Shown: positions 1-10,443, numbered from the stretch's first letter. The stretch is 64,000 bases of DNA from Ruminococcaceae bacterium UBA7127 (GCA_002493005.1 DKXL01000029.1:33131-97130), one strand, 5' to 3'. Numbers and translations: made by a program. Notes: generated by a model from the letters alone, not told the origin.

Positions 1-115
1 CCTCACCGCCCGAAATTTCTTTTTCGTGGCCGTTGTAACGCAAAATTGCGCCCCAACCTCCGGGACCGGGATTGCCGCTGCAAGCACCGTCTGTAAAGAT
101 TTCAACCTGTTTCAA
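1..115 (-). CDS. rnhA: Ribonuclease HI, N-terminal part (gene runs off the window)
   Basis: RNase HI cleaves the RNA strand of RNA-DNA hybrids. The 38 visible codons read [18 protein letters not shown] and continue [20 protein letters not shown]; this is the first beta strand of RNase HI with the catalytic Asp in [15 protein letters not shown]. The start is UUG at 115-113 (decoded as Met), chosen because an AGGAG Shine-Dalgarno lies about 8 nt upstream (122-128). The C-terminal three quarters, including the other acidic catalytic residues, lie left of the window. The gene is divergent from rnjA. Confidence 0.9.
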   Translation of the reverse strand, partial: MKQVEIFTDGACSGNPGPGGWGAILRYNGHEKEISGGE

Positions 116-166
116 TCGAATTCTCCTCTTGTAGTAGTCGTAGGGGTCTAAACCATACCAAAGTTT

Positions 167-195
167 ATTATAATACTCTCAAACGACAAATGCAA
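167..195 (-). promoter_or_regulatory. Promoter for rnhA
   Basis: On the minus strand TTGCAT (195-190), a 17-bp spacer and a perfect TATAAT (172-167) form a sigma-A type promoter about 50 nt upstream of the rnhA UUG start. Confidence 0.6.
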
Positions 196-379
196 CCATT
201 ATTTGGGATAATTCTATAAAAATGGTAGGTAATAGAATAAAAAACAATACAGACAAAGTGATAAAACAATATTTTGAATGCATAGACTTTGTTATTATTT
301 TTCCATTTTTTGCACATAATATACTTTACAACAACTTCTTTATGATTTTGTTGCAACCGGTTTTTCTCAAATAAAACAC
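196..379. other. AT-rich divergent intergenic DNA, no feature recognised
   Basis: Between the rnhA and rnjA promoters the DNA is AT-rich. A 75-codon minus-strand reading frame crosses it, but it has no Shine-Dalgarno or recognisable domain and its composition looks like translated AT-rich spacer. I see no operator or RNA structure here. Confidence 0.5.
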
Positions 380-409
380 TTGACATAATATGCAAAAGTG
401 CGGTAAAAT
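380..409 (+). promoter_or_regulatory. Promoter for rnjA
   Basis: TTGACA (380-385), an 18-bp spacer and TAAAAT (404-409). Transcription would start near 416, leaving a leader of about 150 nt before rnjA. A second TATAAT at 473-478 lacks a convincing -35. Confidence 0.55.
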
Positions 410-566
410 AATATGAATATATATGATAGGGTTGGTATATACTCTACACAATTTAGTAATAAAATTCGTGTATATAATACGGATTATAAATAATCGAAGT
501 CAGGCTCTATTTTGGACGGACAAGGGCAAAGACTTCAAAAATAAATACATTAATGGAGGTAAATTT

Positions 567-2444
567 GTGAGTACAGAAAAAAACAAGAATAAATTTAATA
601 TGAAACAGTCAAAGTACTCAAACGGCAAAAGCACAACTAAGTATAAGAACGGTTCATTCAAGCACACTGATAAACAAAGGAAAAACGGTGATACGGCGCC
701 ATTCAAACCTAATAGTAAGTATAATTACGGTAATAATTACGGCAGAAAGCAGGGCAACAGAAACTATGTGCCAAGGCAGATTAAGAAGCCGTCGGTCAAG
801 ATAGCATTTTTGGGCGGACTAAATGAAATTGGCAAGAATATAACTCTTATTGAATGTGAAAATGATATTGTAATTATTGACTGCGGAATGGCATTCCCGG
901 ACGGCGATATGTTGGGTGTTGACCTTGTTATTCCGGATTTCACCTATATTGAGCAGAATTTTGATAAAGTAAAAGGAATAGTTCTTACTCACGGTCATGA
1001 GGATCATATCGGCGGGTTGCCGTTTTTGCTCTCAAAGGTAAATGTTCCGATTTACGGTACGCCGCTTACATTAGGTCTTGTCGGCAACAAGCTCAAGGAG
1101 CACAGCCTGTTTAACAAAGCGGTGCTTAATGTTGTAAACGCAGGACAAACTATTAAGCTTGGCTGTATGAGCATAGATTTCATTCACGTTAATCACTCAA
1201 TCCCCGACGCGGTTGCTTTTGCAATCCATACTCCGGGCGGTACTATTGTTCACACAGGCGATTTTAAAATTGACTGCACTCCGATTACAGGCGGAATGAT
1301 TGACCTTTCCGGCTTTGCACGAGTTGGCGACGAGGGCGTGCTTGCTCTGCTTGCAGAGAGCACAAATGCCGAACGTCCGGGTTATACGCCTACAGAGCGT
1401 ACTGTTTCGGATAGTTTTGACAAGCTGTTTCGTGACGCGGAGAATTACAGAATTATTATTGCAACCTTTGCTTCAAACGTAAATCGTGTTCAGCAGATTA
1501 TAAATTGTGCAGAAAAGTACGGCAGAAAGGTTGCGCTTTCGGGAAGAAGTATGGTCAACTATATGGATGTTGCCAAAAAACTTGGCTATCTGTCTGTGCC
1601 CGATAATATTTTAATTGATCTTGATATGCTCGACAAATATTCGCCTGAGCAGATTGTGCTTGTTACCACAGGCAGTCAGGGCGAACCTATGAGCGCACTT
1701 TCAAGAATGGCTTATTCTGATCATCGCAAGGTTATGGTCGGCGAGGGCGACTTTATAATCATCTCGGCAAATCCTATTCCCGGCAACGAAAAGACCGTTG
1801 GCAATGTTGTAGATGAACTGCTCAAAAAGGGTTGCCGTGTCGTTTATGAATCAATGTATGAGGTTCACGTGTCAGGTCACGCTTGTCAGGAGGAACTTAA
1901 GATTATTCACAGCCTTGTAAAGCCAAAATATTTTATTCCTGTTCACGGCGAGCAAAAACACCTGCGCAAGCACGCTGACCTTGCTGTGTTCCTTGGTATG
2001 GAGCGAAAAAATATCTTTATCGGCGATGTTGGAAGCGTTCTTGAGGTTAATCAGAATTATATGAAAGAGCTGCCGCCTGTTCAGGCAGGCAAAGTATTTG
2101 TTGACGGCTTGGGTGTCGGTGATGTAGGAAGCATCGTTCTGCGTGACCGTAAGCATCTGGGTCAGGACGGACTTATTATTATTGTTGCATCTCTTGACGT
2201 TTACGACGGACATGTTATCAGCGGTCCTGATATAGTATCGCGCGGTTTTGTGTATGTCAGAGAGAGCGAGGGTCTGTTGGACGAAGTCAAAAAACTTGCT
2301 TTGTCAATTCTTGAGGATTGTGCAGACAGAAATATACACGAGTGGGGTGTAATCAAAAACTGCATTAAAGACGAGGTTGCAAAGCTTATCGGTCAGCGTA
2401 CCAGACGTGCACCGATGATACTGCCTATTCTTCAGGAAGTATAA
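567..2444 (+). CDS. rnjA: Ribonuclease J (metallo-beta-lactamase / beta-CASP)
   Basis: RNase J is the 5'-3' exonuclease and endonuclease of Firmicutes mRNA decay and RNA maturation. The 625-aa product has a metallo-beta-lactamase core with the zinc motif HGHEDH (H142, H144, D146, H147), then a beta-CASP domain and the usual C-terminal domain. The start is GUG 567, which has GGAGG 9 nt upstream (555-559); the open frame extends 48 codons further 5' but without a ribosome site. The first 70 or so residues form a basic Lys/Asn/Tyr/Gly/Ser-rich, probably disordered tail before the core begins at about residue 75 (KIAFLGGLNEIGKN). gdpP follows after 57 nt. Confidence 0.95.
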   Translation: MSTEKNKNKFNMKQSKYSNGKSTTKYKNGSFKHTDKQRKNGDTAPFKPNSKYNYGNNYGRKQGNRNYVPRQIKKPSVKIAFLGGLNEIGKNITLIECENDIVIIDCGMAFPDGDMLGVDLVIPDFTYIEQNFDKVKGIVLTHGHEDHIGGLPFLLSKVNVPIYGTPLTLGLVGNKLKEHSLFNKAVLNVVNAGQTIKLGCMSIDFIHVNHSIPDAVAFAIHTPGGTIVHTGDFKIDCTPITGGMIDLSGFARVGDEGVLALLAESTNAERPGYTPTERTVSDSFDKLFRDAENYRIIIATFASNVNRVQQIINCAEKYGRKVALSGRSMVNYMDVAKKLGYLSVPDNILIDLDMLDKYSPEQIVLVTTGSQGEPMSALSRMAYSDHRKVMVGEGDFIIISANPIPGNEKTVGNVVDELLKKGCRVVYESMYEVHVSGHACQEELKIIHSLVKPKYFIPVHGEQKHLRKHADLAVFLGMERKNIFIGDVGSVLEVNQNYMKELPPVQAGKVFVDGLGVGDVGSIVLRDRKHLGQDGLIIIVASLDVYDGHVISGPDIVSRGFVYVRESEGLLDEVKKLALSILEDCADRNIHEWGVIKNCIKDEVAKLIGQRTRRAPMILPILQEV

Positions 2445-2501
2445 TAGTTAACGTATATGTAAATTGATAATTGTTAATTGTAAATTGTTTAGGGGTTTAG
2501 T

Positions 2502-4466
2502 ATGAGAAAGAAGAACTGGACGTTAACTCCTTGGTTTATTATATTTGCCGCCGCAATGTTGTTTATGTCTATTGTGACTTACAACTATAATCAAACGTTG
2601 AGCTATGTTGAAATAGGCATTTCTGTTTTGGTATTTGTTGCGGTTTTTGCAATGTCGATAAGATTCGGCAGTTATATTCGCAGTATAGTAAAAAATGCAA
2701 CCGACAATATAAAAGGGGTTAATCCCGATTATCTCGAAAAATTTAAATTCCCGATTGTGGTTGTCGGCAAAAAAGGCGATGTTGTGTGGTGTAACTCACG
2801 ATTTCGCAAAACAGTTTGTAACGGCAAAAGCCCGGAGGGCGAAAGTGTTGTAAACTACATTTCGGGACACGACGCTCAAAGCCTTGCTTCGGGCGAGGGT
2901 ACCGATATTGCCGTAAACGGCAGAGAATTCACGGTATACTGTGTTCCGTCAGGGCAGGGCGTTATCTGTCACTTTTTTGAGAATACCTATTACAAGCAAA
3001 TTGCACGAGAACATTTTGCAAGCCGCCCAAGCGTTGCTGTTATTGTTTTTGACAATGCAGAGGATTTTTCAGATAATTCCGACGAGGCTGTGTCAGAGGT
3101 TATGCTAAATGTTGAGGTATGCTTGCAAAAGTGGGCTGCCCAATATAATGCTCTTTACAAAAGGCTGGGCAATAACCGATATATGATTGTGTTCAGAGAT
3201 TCGGACGTTGAGAAGATGATTGGAGAAAAGTTTCCGATTCTGCGTGAAATTCGTTCAATTACTGTTGAAAGAATTTCTGCTACTGTGTCTGTCGGTCTTA
3301 GCAGGGGCGCAAAAAATATCAAGGAGAGCGAGGCTAATGCCCGCAAAGCACTTGAAATGGCACTCGGCAGAGGCGGAGATCAGGTTGCAATCATAAAAAA
3401 AGATAACAGCTATGATTTCTTTGGCGGCAAGGCTGCCGCAACAGAAAAGGCAAGTAAGGTAAGAATGCGTGTTGTTTCAAATGCAATCAGCAGAGCGATT
3501 GCTGACAGTGACATAGTCTATATTATGGGACACAGATTCTCTGACCTTGACTGTGTCGGCGCTGCAATCGGTATGCAATGCTTGATTGAAAAGTCACTCA
3601 AGCGTTATTGCAGAATTGTTATAAACAAAGAGTTGACTATGGCTCAGCCGCTTATAGATTATGCGAAAAATAATTTGAACAGCGAAATTTTCATTTCGCC
3701 CCAACAGGCAATAGAGAATGTAACTGCAAAAACGCTTTTGGTTGTTGTCGATACCCATCTCAGACGTTCACTTGAGAGCGCAGAGCTTTTTGATAAATGC
3801 AAAAGGGTTGTTGTTATTGACCACCATCGTAAAGCAGTCGATTACATAAACAATTCACTTGTGTTCTGTCACGAACCGTCGGCGTCATCGGCGTGTGAAA
3901 TGTGCAGTGAAATTATTGGCTGCCTTGACGACAAGCCAATCGGTTTTGTGCAGGCTGACGCTTTGCTTGCAGGCATTATGCTTGATACCAAGAATTTTGC
4001 CGTAAAAACAGGCGTGCGCACGTTTGAGGCGGCGGCTTATCTCAGAAGAAAAGGTGCTAATACGCTGACTGTAAAGGAAATGTTTTCCGACAGCATTGAT
4101 ACATATCGTGAAAAGGTTGGAATTGTCTGCAAGGCTCACATATACAGGGGTTGTGCTGTGTCTGTGGCTGACTTTACCTCAGGCGATATCAGACTTGCAT
4201 CGGCACAGGCGGCTGATGAAATGCTTAATCTTCACGGTGTGTCAGCTTCGTTTGTAATATTTAAGGATGCAAATACCGAAAATCAGATTAATATTTCTTC
4301 ACGCAGCTACGGCAAAATTAATGTGCAGATTATAATGGAACAGATGGGCGGCGGCGGTCATCAGACTATGGCCGCAACCCAGATAAAAGACTCGACCAAG
4401 GAGCTTGTATATCAGCAGCTTTTGTCTGTTATAGACGAGGTTCTTGACGATGCCTCAAATAATTAA
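2502..4466 (+). CDS. gdpP: Cyclic-di-AMP phosphodiesterase GdpP (DHH-DHHA1)
   Basis: Hydrolyses the second messenger c-di-AMP to pApA. The 654-aa membrane protein has two N-terminal transmembrane segments (about 10-27 and 32-52), a PAS-like region, a degenerate GGDEF-type domain (about 170-300), then the DHH phosphodiesterase domain with GHRFSDLDCVG (H344, D348, D350) and DHH (D440-H442), and a C-terminal DHHA1 domain with GGGGHQ. This is the standard GdpP/YybT order and length. The next gene encodes ribosomal protein L9, as in Bacillus, where gdpP, rplI and dnaB are neighbours. ATG start behind AGGGG. Confidence 0.95.
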   Translation: MRKKNWTLTPWFIIFAAAMLFMSIVTYNYNQTLSYVEIGISVLVFVAVFAMSIRFGSYIRSIVKNATDNIKGVNPDYLEKFKFPIVVVGKKGDVVWCNSRFRKTVCNGKSPEGESVVNYISGHDAQSLASGEGTDIAVNGREFTVYCVPSGQGVICHFFENTYYKQIAREHFASRPSVAVIVFDNAEDFSDNSDEAVSEVMLNVEVCLQKWAAQYNALYKRLGNNRYMIVFRDSDVEKMIGEKFPILREIRSITVERISATVSVGLSRGAKNIKESEANARKALEMALGRGGDQVAIIKKDNSYDFFGGKAAATEKASKVRMRVVSNAISRAIADSDIVYIMGHRFSDLDCVGAAIGMQCLIEKSLKRYCRIVINKELTMAQPLIDYAKNNLNSEIFISPQQAIENVTAKTLLVVVDTHLRRSLESAELFDKCKRVVVIDHHRKAVDYINNSLVFCHEPSASSACEMCSEIIGCLDDKPIGFVQADALLAGIMLDTKNFAVKTGVRTFEAAAYLRRKGANTLTVKEMFSDSIDTYREKVGIVCKAHIYRGCAVSVADFTSGDIRLASAQAADEMLNLHGVSASFVIFKDANTENQINISSRSYGKINVQIIMEQMGGGGHQTMAATQIKDSTKELVYQQLLSVIDEVLDDASNN

Positions 4467-4555
4467 AATTTTTTGTTACAGCAAAGCAAAATTTCATTTT
4501 GCTGTATAGCTGTATAATGATAAAAAATGCAAATTCTCTGAAAGGATTGATTATA

Positions 4556-5002
4556 ATGAAGGTAATTTTAATGCAGGACGTAAAGTCGCTTGGAAAAAAA
4601 GGTGAGCTTGTAGAAGCATCAGACGGATACGCACGTAACTATTTGCTCCCAAAAAAACTTGCAAAAGAGGCAAATGCTCAGGCTATGAACGAGTATAAAA
4701 ATGCAGAAAATTCAAAGAATTTCAAAATCGCAACTCAAAAGGCTCAGGCTGAGGCTGACAAGAAAAAACTTGAGGGAAAGGTTTTTGCAATGAAAGCAAA
4801 GGCAGGACAGGGAGGAAAACTGTTTGGCAGTATTACCTCAAAGCAGGTTGCCGAAGAAATCAAAAAACAATACAATATCAACATTGACAAGCGCAAGGTT
4901 TTGCTTGAATGTGACATCAAGGAGTATGGCACATACAGCGCAGAAGTTAAGCTGTATACAGGAATTTCTGCGAAAATTGACGTTAAGGTGTCTGAGGAAT
5001 AA
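4556..5002 (+). CDS. rplI: 50S ribosomal protein L9
   Basis: Large-subunit protein that binds 23S rRNA. The 148-aa product begins MKVILMQDVKSLGKKG, the N-terminal rRNA-binding domain, and continues with GYARNYLLPKKLA and a long Lys/Ala-rich helix leading to the C-terminal domain. The start at 4556 gives the normal family length and has AAAGGA at 4541-4546; the open frame could begin 19 codons earlier but with no support. It lies between gdpP and dnaB. Confidence 0.96.
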   Translation: MKVILMQDVKSLGKKGELVEASDGYARNYLLPKKLAKEANAQAMNEYKNAENSKNFKIATQKAQAEADKKKLEGKVFAMKAKAGQGGKLFGSITSKQVAEEIKKQYNINIDKRKVLLECDIKEYGTYSAEVKLYTGISAKIDVKVSEE

Positions 5003-5104
5003 TTACAGTTAAATAATTTTGTGTCTGAGATTCATCCTTACTGCGAAAAGCAGATAAATTAAGGAAATTTCGACAATAGCGTATTAAAAAATAAGGTATA
5101 AATA

Positions 5105-6478
5105 ATGGCTGAAACGACTTTTACTAACAGTTACGATGGTTTACATATGCCATACAGTCCCGAGGCAGAACAGGCAGTTTTGGGTGCGGTTATCCTTGAC
5201 AGCAGTGTGTTTGACAAGGTGGTTGATTACATCAAACAGCCTGATTACTTCTATGTGGCTCTGCACAAAATCATTTTTGCAGAGATGCAGGAAATGACTG
5301 GGCTTGGACTGGCTATTGACTTTGTAACTCTTCTTGAAAAACTAAAACAGAATAAAGCGTTTGACGAATCAACCGGCAAGACCTATCTGATGGATTTGGT
5401 CAACAACTGTCCGTCTATCTCCAATGCGGAGGCTTATGCCAAGGTTATTGCCGAAAAGTACAACCTTCGCAGACTCATTACGGCGTCACGTGAGATTATT
5501 GACGATGCAACAGCTGCTAACGATGACACTGCGGTTCTCATAGACTCTGCCGAGCAGAAGATTTTTGATATTCGCAGGGGCAACGAAAAGCATGGTCTTG
5601 AGCGCATCAACTCTGTAATTTTGCAGACGTTTAATCGCCTCGATTCTTTAAACAGCGAGGTTGACAACAATCTCAAACCAATTCCGACGGGAATCGGGGA
5701 TCTTGACAGAATGATAACAGGTCTTAACCGAAGTGACCTTATATTGCTTGCGGCTCGACCGGGTATGGGCAAAACGAGCTTTGCGCTCAACATTGCACGA
5801 AGTGTTGCCTGTCAGGCAAAAAAGACGGTTGCCTTTTTCTCACTTGAAATGTCAAAGGAACAGCTTGCAAGCCGTTTGCTTTCGACAGAAGCGTTAATCA
5901 GCGGCACAAAACTGCGTACAGGCAAACTAAGCGAGGACGAATGGAGCAGGCTTATTCCTGCAAGTGACGTGCTCAGCAAGGCTGAGTTGTATCTTGATGA
6001 CACTCCGGGAATTACAATAGCGGAAATGAAGTCGCGCCTTCGCAGACTGCCAAATCTCGACTTGGTAATTATCGACTATCTTCAGCTTATGGCGAGCGGC
6101 AGAAGGATTGAAAACCGTGTTCAGGAAATTTCTGAAATTACCAGAAATCTTAAGATTTTGGCTAAGGAAATGAATGTTCCGGTCATTACGCTTTCGCAGT
6201 TGTCCCGTGCTGCCGAAAAGCGTGACGATCATAGACCTCAGCTTGCCGATTTGCGTGATTCAGGTTCAATCGAGCAGGACGCCGACATAGTGCTTTTCCT
6301 GTATCGTGAGGGCTACTATAATAAAGACAAGGACGGAGAACAAGCGGCACAGACAGCCGATATGAACGCGGGTGAATGTATCGTGGCTAAGAACCGTCAC
6401 GGCGAAACCAATATCGTTAAACTGCATTGGCAGGGCGAGTTTATGCGCTTTACCGGTACGGAGGCAAGAAATGAATGA
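5105..6478 (+). CDS. dnaB: Replicative DNA helicase
   Basis: Hexameric 5'-3' helicase of the replication fork. The 457-aa protein has the N-terminal DnaB domain (about 12-115), a linker helix that recruits primase, and the RecA-like domain with Walker A ARPGMGKTS (K223), IIDYLQLM as Walker B and the DLRDSGSIEQDAD region near the C-terminus. No intein interrupts it. The gene overlaps tilS by 8 nt, so the two are probably translationally coupled. Confidence 0.96.
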   Translation: MAETTFTNSYDGLHMPYSPEAEQAVLGAVILDSSVFDKVVDYIKQPDYFYVALHKIIFAEMQEMTGLGLAIDFVTLLEKLKQNKAFDESTGKTYLMDLVNNCPSISNAEAYAKVIAEKYNLRRLITASREIIDDATAANDDTAVLIDSAEQKIFDIRRGNEKHGLERINSVILQTFNRLDSLNSEVDNNLKPIPTGIGDLDRMITGLNRSDLILLAARPGMGKTSFALNIARSVACQAKKTVAFFSLEMSKEQLASRLLSTEALISGTKLRTGKLSEDEWSRLIPASDVLSKAELYLDDTPGITIAEMKSRLRRLPNLDLVIIDYLQLMASGRRIENRVQEISEITRNLKILAKEMNVPVITLSQLSRAAEKRDDHRPQLADLRDSGSIEQDADIVLFLYREGYYNKDKDGEQAAQTADMNAGECIVAKNRHGETNIVKLHWQGEFMRFTGTEARNE

Positions 6479-7784
6479 GCACGTCGAGCAGACAATTCGA
6501 AGGTACAATCTGCTTGAATACGGCGACACGGTTGTTGTTGCGCTGTCGGGCGGTGCGGATTCTGTTTGTCTGCTAGATCTTATTAATTCGATAAAAGAAA
6601 AATATAATCTTACAATATATGCCGCTCATATTAATCATAATTTGCGCGGCGATGAGGCAAAAAGCGACGAAAATTTCTGCAAAACTATTTGTAAGAAATA
6701 TAACATAGAATTATTTGTAAAGAGTGCTGATGTCAAGACGCTTGCGGCAAAGCAAAAAATAAGTGAGGAGTTGTGCGGGCGCAATGTGCGGTATGAGTTT
6801 TTTGATGAACTTTCAAAGAACTTGAGTGCAAAAGTTGCCACTGCACACACAGCGTCTGATAATGCCGAAACGTTGATTTTTAACCTTGCAAGGGGTTGCT
6901 CGGTCGGCGGTATGGCGGCAATTCCTCCCAAACGCGGATATATCATCAGACCGCTTATTGAAACAACAAGGGCGGACGTTGAACGCTATTGCGCAGAACA
7001 CAGCCTTGAATATGTTACCGACAGTACAAATCTTACTGATGATTACACACGTAATAATATTCGACACAATGTTGTTCCGGTGCTCAAGGGTATAAATCCA
7101 GCCTTTGAAAAGGCGGCTTTGAACCTGAGCAGCAATGCAAGAGAAATTCTTGATTTTTTGACAAACTGTGCTTATAAAGCTATTGACGATTGTAAAAACG
7201 ACTTTGGTTATGATTGCAGTAAGTTTTTGGAGCTTGACAAGGCGGTTCTGAAACAAGCAATTATAATTCTGTTTAGGAATAATTACAATATATCTTTGGA
7301 GCAACGCCATATTTCACTAATCTGTAATATTATAAAAGACGGTGGCTCGGTTGAAATTTCCAAATCGTTGACGGCAGTATCAAAACAGGGGATATTCAGG
7401 GTAGTGCAGACAAATTTGCACGAAGATTTTGAAGATATAATTCTAAATAGGAATAATATATTTGACTATAACAACAAACTATATTCTGTATCGGAATTAA
7501 ACAGTAAAATTGACATCAATACAATCAACGCGGACTTAGCAAATTCAGGCGCAGTTTTCAGAAACCGCAGACAAGGCGATACATTTACTTATCCTAAGTG
7601 TAAGGTTACAAAACCGTTGCGAAAGATACTCAATGAGCAAAAAATCCCGGCAGAGCTGAGAGATGAACTTTTGGTACTTGCTAAAGGAAGCACTGTTTTG
7701 TGGTGTGAATGTATCGGAGCTTCGCTTGAGGGACAAGCGCTATCAGCCCAAAATGCATTGAAAATTAATATAAAATATAATTAA
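6471..7784 (+). CDS. tilS: tRNA(Ile)-lysidine synthase
   Basis: Makes lysidine at position 34 of the CAU-anticodon tRNA-Ile, so that it reads AUA. The 437-aa protein carries the PP-loop SGGADS (S26-S31) in an N-terminal ATPase domain, and HNLRGDEA and TAHTASDNAETL motifs typical of the family, followed by a TilS C-terminal region ending with RNRRQGDTF. The start is ATG 6471 inside the dnaB stop region, with GGAGGC at 6460-6465. hpt follows after 15 nt; the tilS-hpt-ftsH order is classic for Firmicutes. Confidence 0.94.
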   Translation: MNEHVEQTIRRYNLLEYGDTVVVALSGGADSVCLLDLINSIKEKYNLTIYAAHINHNLRGDEAKSDENFCKTICKKYNIELFVKSADVKTLAAKQKISEELCGRNVRYEFFDELSKNLSAKVATAHTASDNAETLIFNLARGCSVGGMAAIPPKRGYIIRPLIETTRADVERYCAEHSLEYVTDSTNLTDDYTRNNIRHNVVPVLKGINPAFEKAALNLSSNAREILDFLTNCAYKAIDDCKNDFGYDCSKFLELDKAVLKQAIIILFRNNYNISLEQRHISLICNIIKDGGSVEISKSLTAVSKQGIFRVVQTNLHEDFEDIILNRNNIFDYNNKLYSVSELNSKIDINTINADLANSGAVFRNRRQGDTFTYPKCKVTKPLRKILNEQKIPAELRDELLVLAKGSTVLWCECIGASLEGQALSAQNALKINIKYN

Positions 7785-7799
7785 AAAAGGGGGTGCATT

Positions 7800-8336
7800 A
7801 TGCATAAGGATATTCAAAAAATCCTTTTTTCGAAAAAAGATATTGAAAATATTGTGAATTCTATTGCAAAACAGATTGAAAAAGACTATAATGGCAAGGA
7901 CTTTATAATGGTTGGACTGCTCAAGGGCAGTGTAGCTTTTATGACAGATATTATGAAAAGAGTTAATCTTGACTTTGCCATAGATTTTATAGCTGCCTCA
8001 AGTTATGGCAGTGCTACAGAATCAAGCGGAAGAGTTAATATTCAAAAGGACATTTCACAGTCGATTGAGGGCAAGGATATTCTTATCATTGAGGATATTA
8101 TCGATTCGGGAAACACTCTTGATTTCATTACAAAATATCTTGCTGTCAAAAAGGCAAAATCAGTCAGAATATGCACCCTGTTCAATAAACCCGACAGGCG
8201 AAAGACAGAAATACCTGTTGATTATGTCGGTGCAGTAATTCCCGACGTATTTGTTGTGGGATACGGACTTGATTACGATGAAAAATATCGCAATCTTCCG
8301 TATGTCGGCATTTTAAAGCCGTCGGTATATTCTTAA
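7800..8336 (+). CDS. hpt: Hypoxanthine phosphoribosyltransferase
   Basis: Purine salvage enzyme that converts hypoxanthine (or guanine) and PRPP to IMP or GMP. The 178-aa length is normal. The PRPP-binding motif EDIIDSGNT is at 98-106, and FVVGYGLDYDEKYRNLPYVG is the conserved C-terminal base-binding segment. Start ATG behind GGGGG. The gene sits between tilS and ftsH. Confidence 0.95.
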   Translation: MHKDIQKILFSKKDIENIVNSIAKQIEKDYNGKDFIMVGLLKGSVAFMTDIMKRVNLDFAIDFIAASSYGSATESSGRVNIQKDISQSIEGKDILIIEDIIDSGNTLDFITKYLAVKKAKSVRICTLFNKPDRRKTEIPVDYVGAVIPDVFVVGYGLDYDEKYRNLPYVGILKPSVYS

Positions 8337-8389
8337 TATATACATAATCAAATGATTACAATATATAATATACAGAGGAGTGACAAGCA

Positions 8390-10408
8390 TTGGATAATAA
8401 AAAGAAAATGCGCAATCTGTTAATTTATCTTGGTATTCCAATTTTAATAATTATTGCAGTAGCGGCATTCTTGAATACGAATAAGGCAGAGAGCCCAAAA
8501 ACTTCCGACCTTGTGCAATACTTTGTCGAAGACAAGGTGGACAGCTACAAGATTAATTATGGTTCGGGTGTGATTGAGATTACGCTCAAGGAGGGAGAAA
8601 CTGCAATAGTTCCCACCTCACCGTCATCTCAGCCTACTACTGCTGCCCCTACTCAAAGCACAGATTCTTCAAACTCAAAGCAGGTCAAAAAAAATCAGGT
8701 AGTAGTCAAGGGTCAGCTTGCAGATATTCAGCGTTTTCTCGATGATATTGCGCCTTATCAGGCATCTGCCGACGAAGCCATTGAATATAACCTGATAAAA
8801 GCAAGCGACAATTCGCTGCTTATGGAAATTATTCCGACCGTAATCATTTTTGTTCTGCTCATTGTTGCATGGATATTTATAATGAAGAAGATGGGCGGCG
8901 GTCTTGGCGGCAAGGAAATGAACTTTGGCAAGGCTAAGATTAAAAATACAAACGACGAAAAGCGCAAGACAACATTTGATGATGTTGCAGGCGCAGATGA
9001 AGAAAAGGAAGAGCTTGCTGAGGTGGTTGAATTTCTTAAGGCTCCCGATAAGTACAACAAGCTCGGCGCAAGAATACCAAAGGGTGTATTGCTTGTAGGC
9101 CCTCCGGGAACAGGTAAAACCTTGCTTGCAAGAGCAGTTGCAGGTGAAGCAGGAGTTCCGTTCTTCTCAATTTCTGGTTCTGACTTTGTTGAAATGTTCG
9201 TCGGCGTGGGTGCTTCACGTGTTCGCGACCTGTTTGAACAGGCAAAGAAAAATTCTCCTTGCATTATATTTATTGACGAGATTGATGCAGTAGGTCGTCA
9301 GAGAGGCGCAGGACTCGGCGGCGGCAATGACGAGCGAGAGCAGACTCTTAATCAGCTGCTTGTTGAAATGGACGGCTTTGGTGCAAATGAAGGTGTAATT
9401 CTTATTGCGGCAACCAACAGACCCGATGTTCTTGATCCGGCACTTATGCGTCCGGGCAGATTTGACCGCCAGGTAATTGTAAGTTATCCTGATGTTAACG
9501 GACGTGAGGCAATTCTTAAGGTACATGCACGCAAAAAACCGCTTGCTCCTGATGTAAAACTCAAGACGATTGCAAAAACCACAGCAGGCTTTACAGGCGC
9601 AGACCTTGAAAATCTTCTCAACGAGGCGGCTTTGCTTGCGGCTCGCAAAAATAAAAAAGCTATTACAATGGACGAAATCAAAGAAGCAACAGTTAAGGTT
9701 GTTGTAGGCGCTGAGAAAAAGTCAAAGGTTATGAGCGACAAGGAAAAGAAACTTACCGCGTACCACGAGGCAGGACACGCAATTCTCTTTGATAAACTTT
9801 CTACTCAGGACCCTGTTCACGAAATCTCCATTATTCCGCGCGGTATGGCAGGCGGTTACACAATGCCGCTTCCAAGCGAGGATAAATCGTACAATTCACG
9901 CAATGAGATGCTTGAAGATATCGTAGTATGTCTTGGCGGCCGTGTGGCTGAAGCACTTATTCTTGATGATATTTCAACAGGTGCGTCAAATGATATTGAA
10001 AAAGCTACAAAGACGGCACGTTCTATGGTAACCAAATACGGTATGACCAAGGAGCTTGGCTGTGTTTGCTACGGAGCTGATAACGGCGCTGTGTTCCTCG
10101 GCAGAGATATGGCTCGTTCTCAGGATTATTCCGAGGCAACTGCTGCCAAGATTGACGAGCTTGTACTTGCAATCGTTAATGATGCATACGACAAGGCTGA
10201 GAAGATTCTTGGTGAAAACATTGATAAGCTTCACGATATAGCCGCATATCTTATTAAACACGAAAAGATGGGCAGCGAGGACTTTGAGGCTGTAATGAAC
10301 GGCACTTATGTTGAGCCTGAAGAGGTTGAAGAAGCAGAGGAAGAAGTTACAACCGATAATACGGCTGAAAATACTGACGATTCCAACACTTCATCTACAG
10401 AAGAATAA
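8390..10408 (+). CDS. ftsH: ATP-dependent zinc metalloprotease FtsH
   Basis: Membrane-anchored AAA+ protease for quality control and regulatory proteolysis. Two transmembrane segments (about 9-27 and 143-164) flank an external domain with a Ser/Thr/Pro-rich stretch (about 70-100). The AAA domain has GPPGTGKT (K243) and the second region of homology, and the M41 protease domain has HEAGH (H459, E460, H463). The 672-aa chain ends in an acidic Glu/Thr-rich tail. The start is UUG 8390 with AGAGGAG 9 nt upstream. TAATCA-AA-TGATTA (8345-8358) is a small palindrome in the upstream gap. A strong terminator follows. Confidence 0.95.
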   Translation: MDNKKKMRNLLIYLGIPILIIIAVAAFLNTNKAESPKTSDLVQYFVEDKVDSYKINYGSGVIEITLKEGETAIVPTSPSSQPTTAAPTQSTDSSNSKQVKKNQVVVKGQLADIQRFLDDIAPYQASADEAIEYNLIKASDNSLLMEIIPTVIIFVLLIVAWIFIMKKMGGGLGGKEMNFGKAKIKNTNDEKRKTTFDDVAGADEEKEELAEVVEFLKAPDKYNKLGARIPKGVLLVGPPGTGKTLLARAVAGEAGVPFFSISGSDFVEMFVGVGASRVRDLFEQAKKNSPCIIFIDEIDAVGRQRGAGLGGGNDEREQTLNQLLVEMDGFGANEGVILIAATNRPDVLDPALMRPGRFDRQVIVSYPDVNGREAILKVHARKKPLAPDVKLKTIAKTTAGFTGADLENLLNEAALLAARKNKKAITMDEIKEATVKVVVGAEKKSKVMSDKEKKLTAYHEAGHAILFDKLSTQDPVHEISIIPRGMAGGYTMPLPSEDKSYNSRNEMLEDIVVCLGGRVAEALILDDISTGASNDIEKATKTARSMVTKYGMTKELGCVCYGADNGAVFLGRDMARSQDYSEATAAKIDELVLAIVNDAYDKAEKILGENIDKLHDIAAYLIKHEKMGSEDFEAVMNGTYVEPEEVEEAEEEVTTDNTAENTDDSNTSSTEE

Positions 10409-10415
10409 TTAATGA

Positions 10416-10443
10416 ACATAGCCTCTCGTTTGAGAGGCTATGT
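10416..10443 (+). terminator. Terminator after ftsH
   Basis: A perfect 12-bp stem (10416-10427 with 10432-10443) has a GTTT loop and is followed by GTAATTTTTAA. It ends the rnjA-to-ftsH run before the separate uvrA gene. Confidence 0.85.

Noticed and set aside
168..395. 75-codon minus-strand ORF between rnhA and rnjA
   Set aside because: It overlaps both promoters, has no ribosome site and its residues reflect AT-rich spacer rather than a protein.
423..566. Longer 5' extension of the RNase J gene
   Set aside because: No ribosome site for the upstream ATG, while GUG 567 has GGAGG at good spacing.
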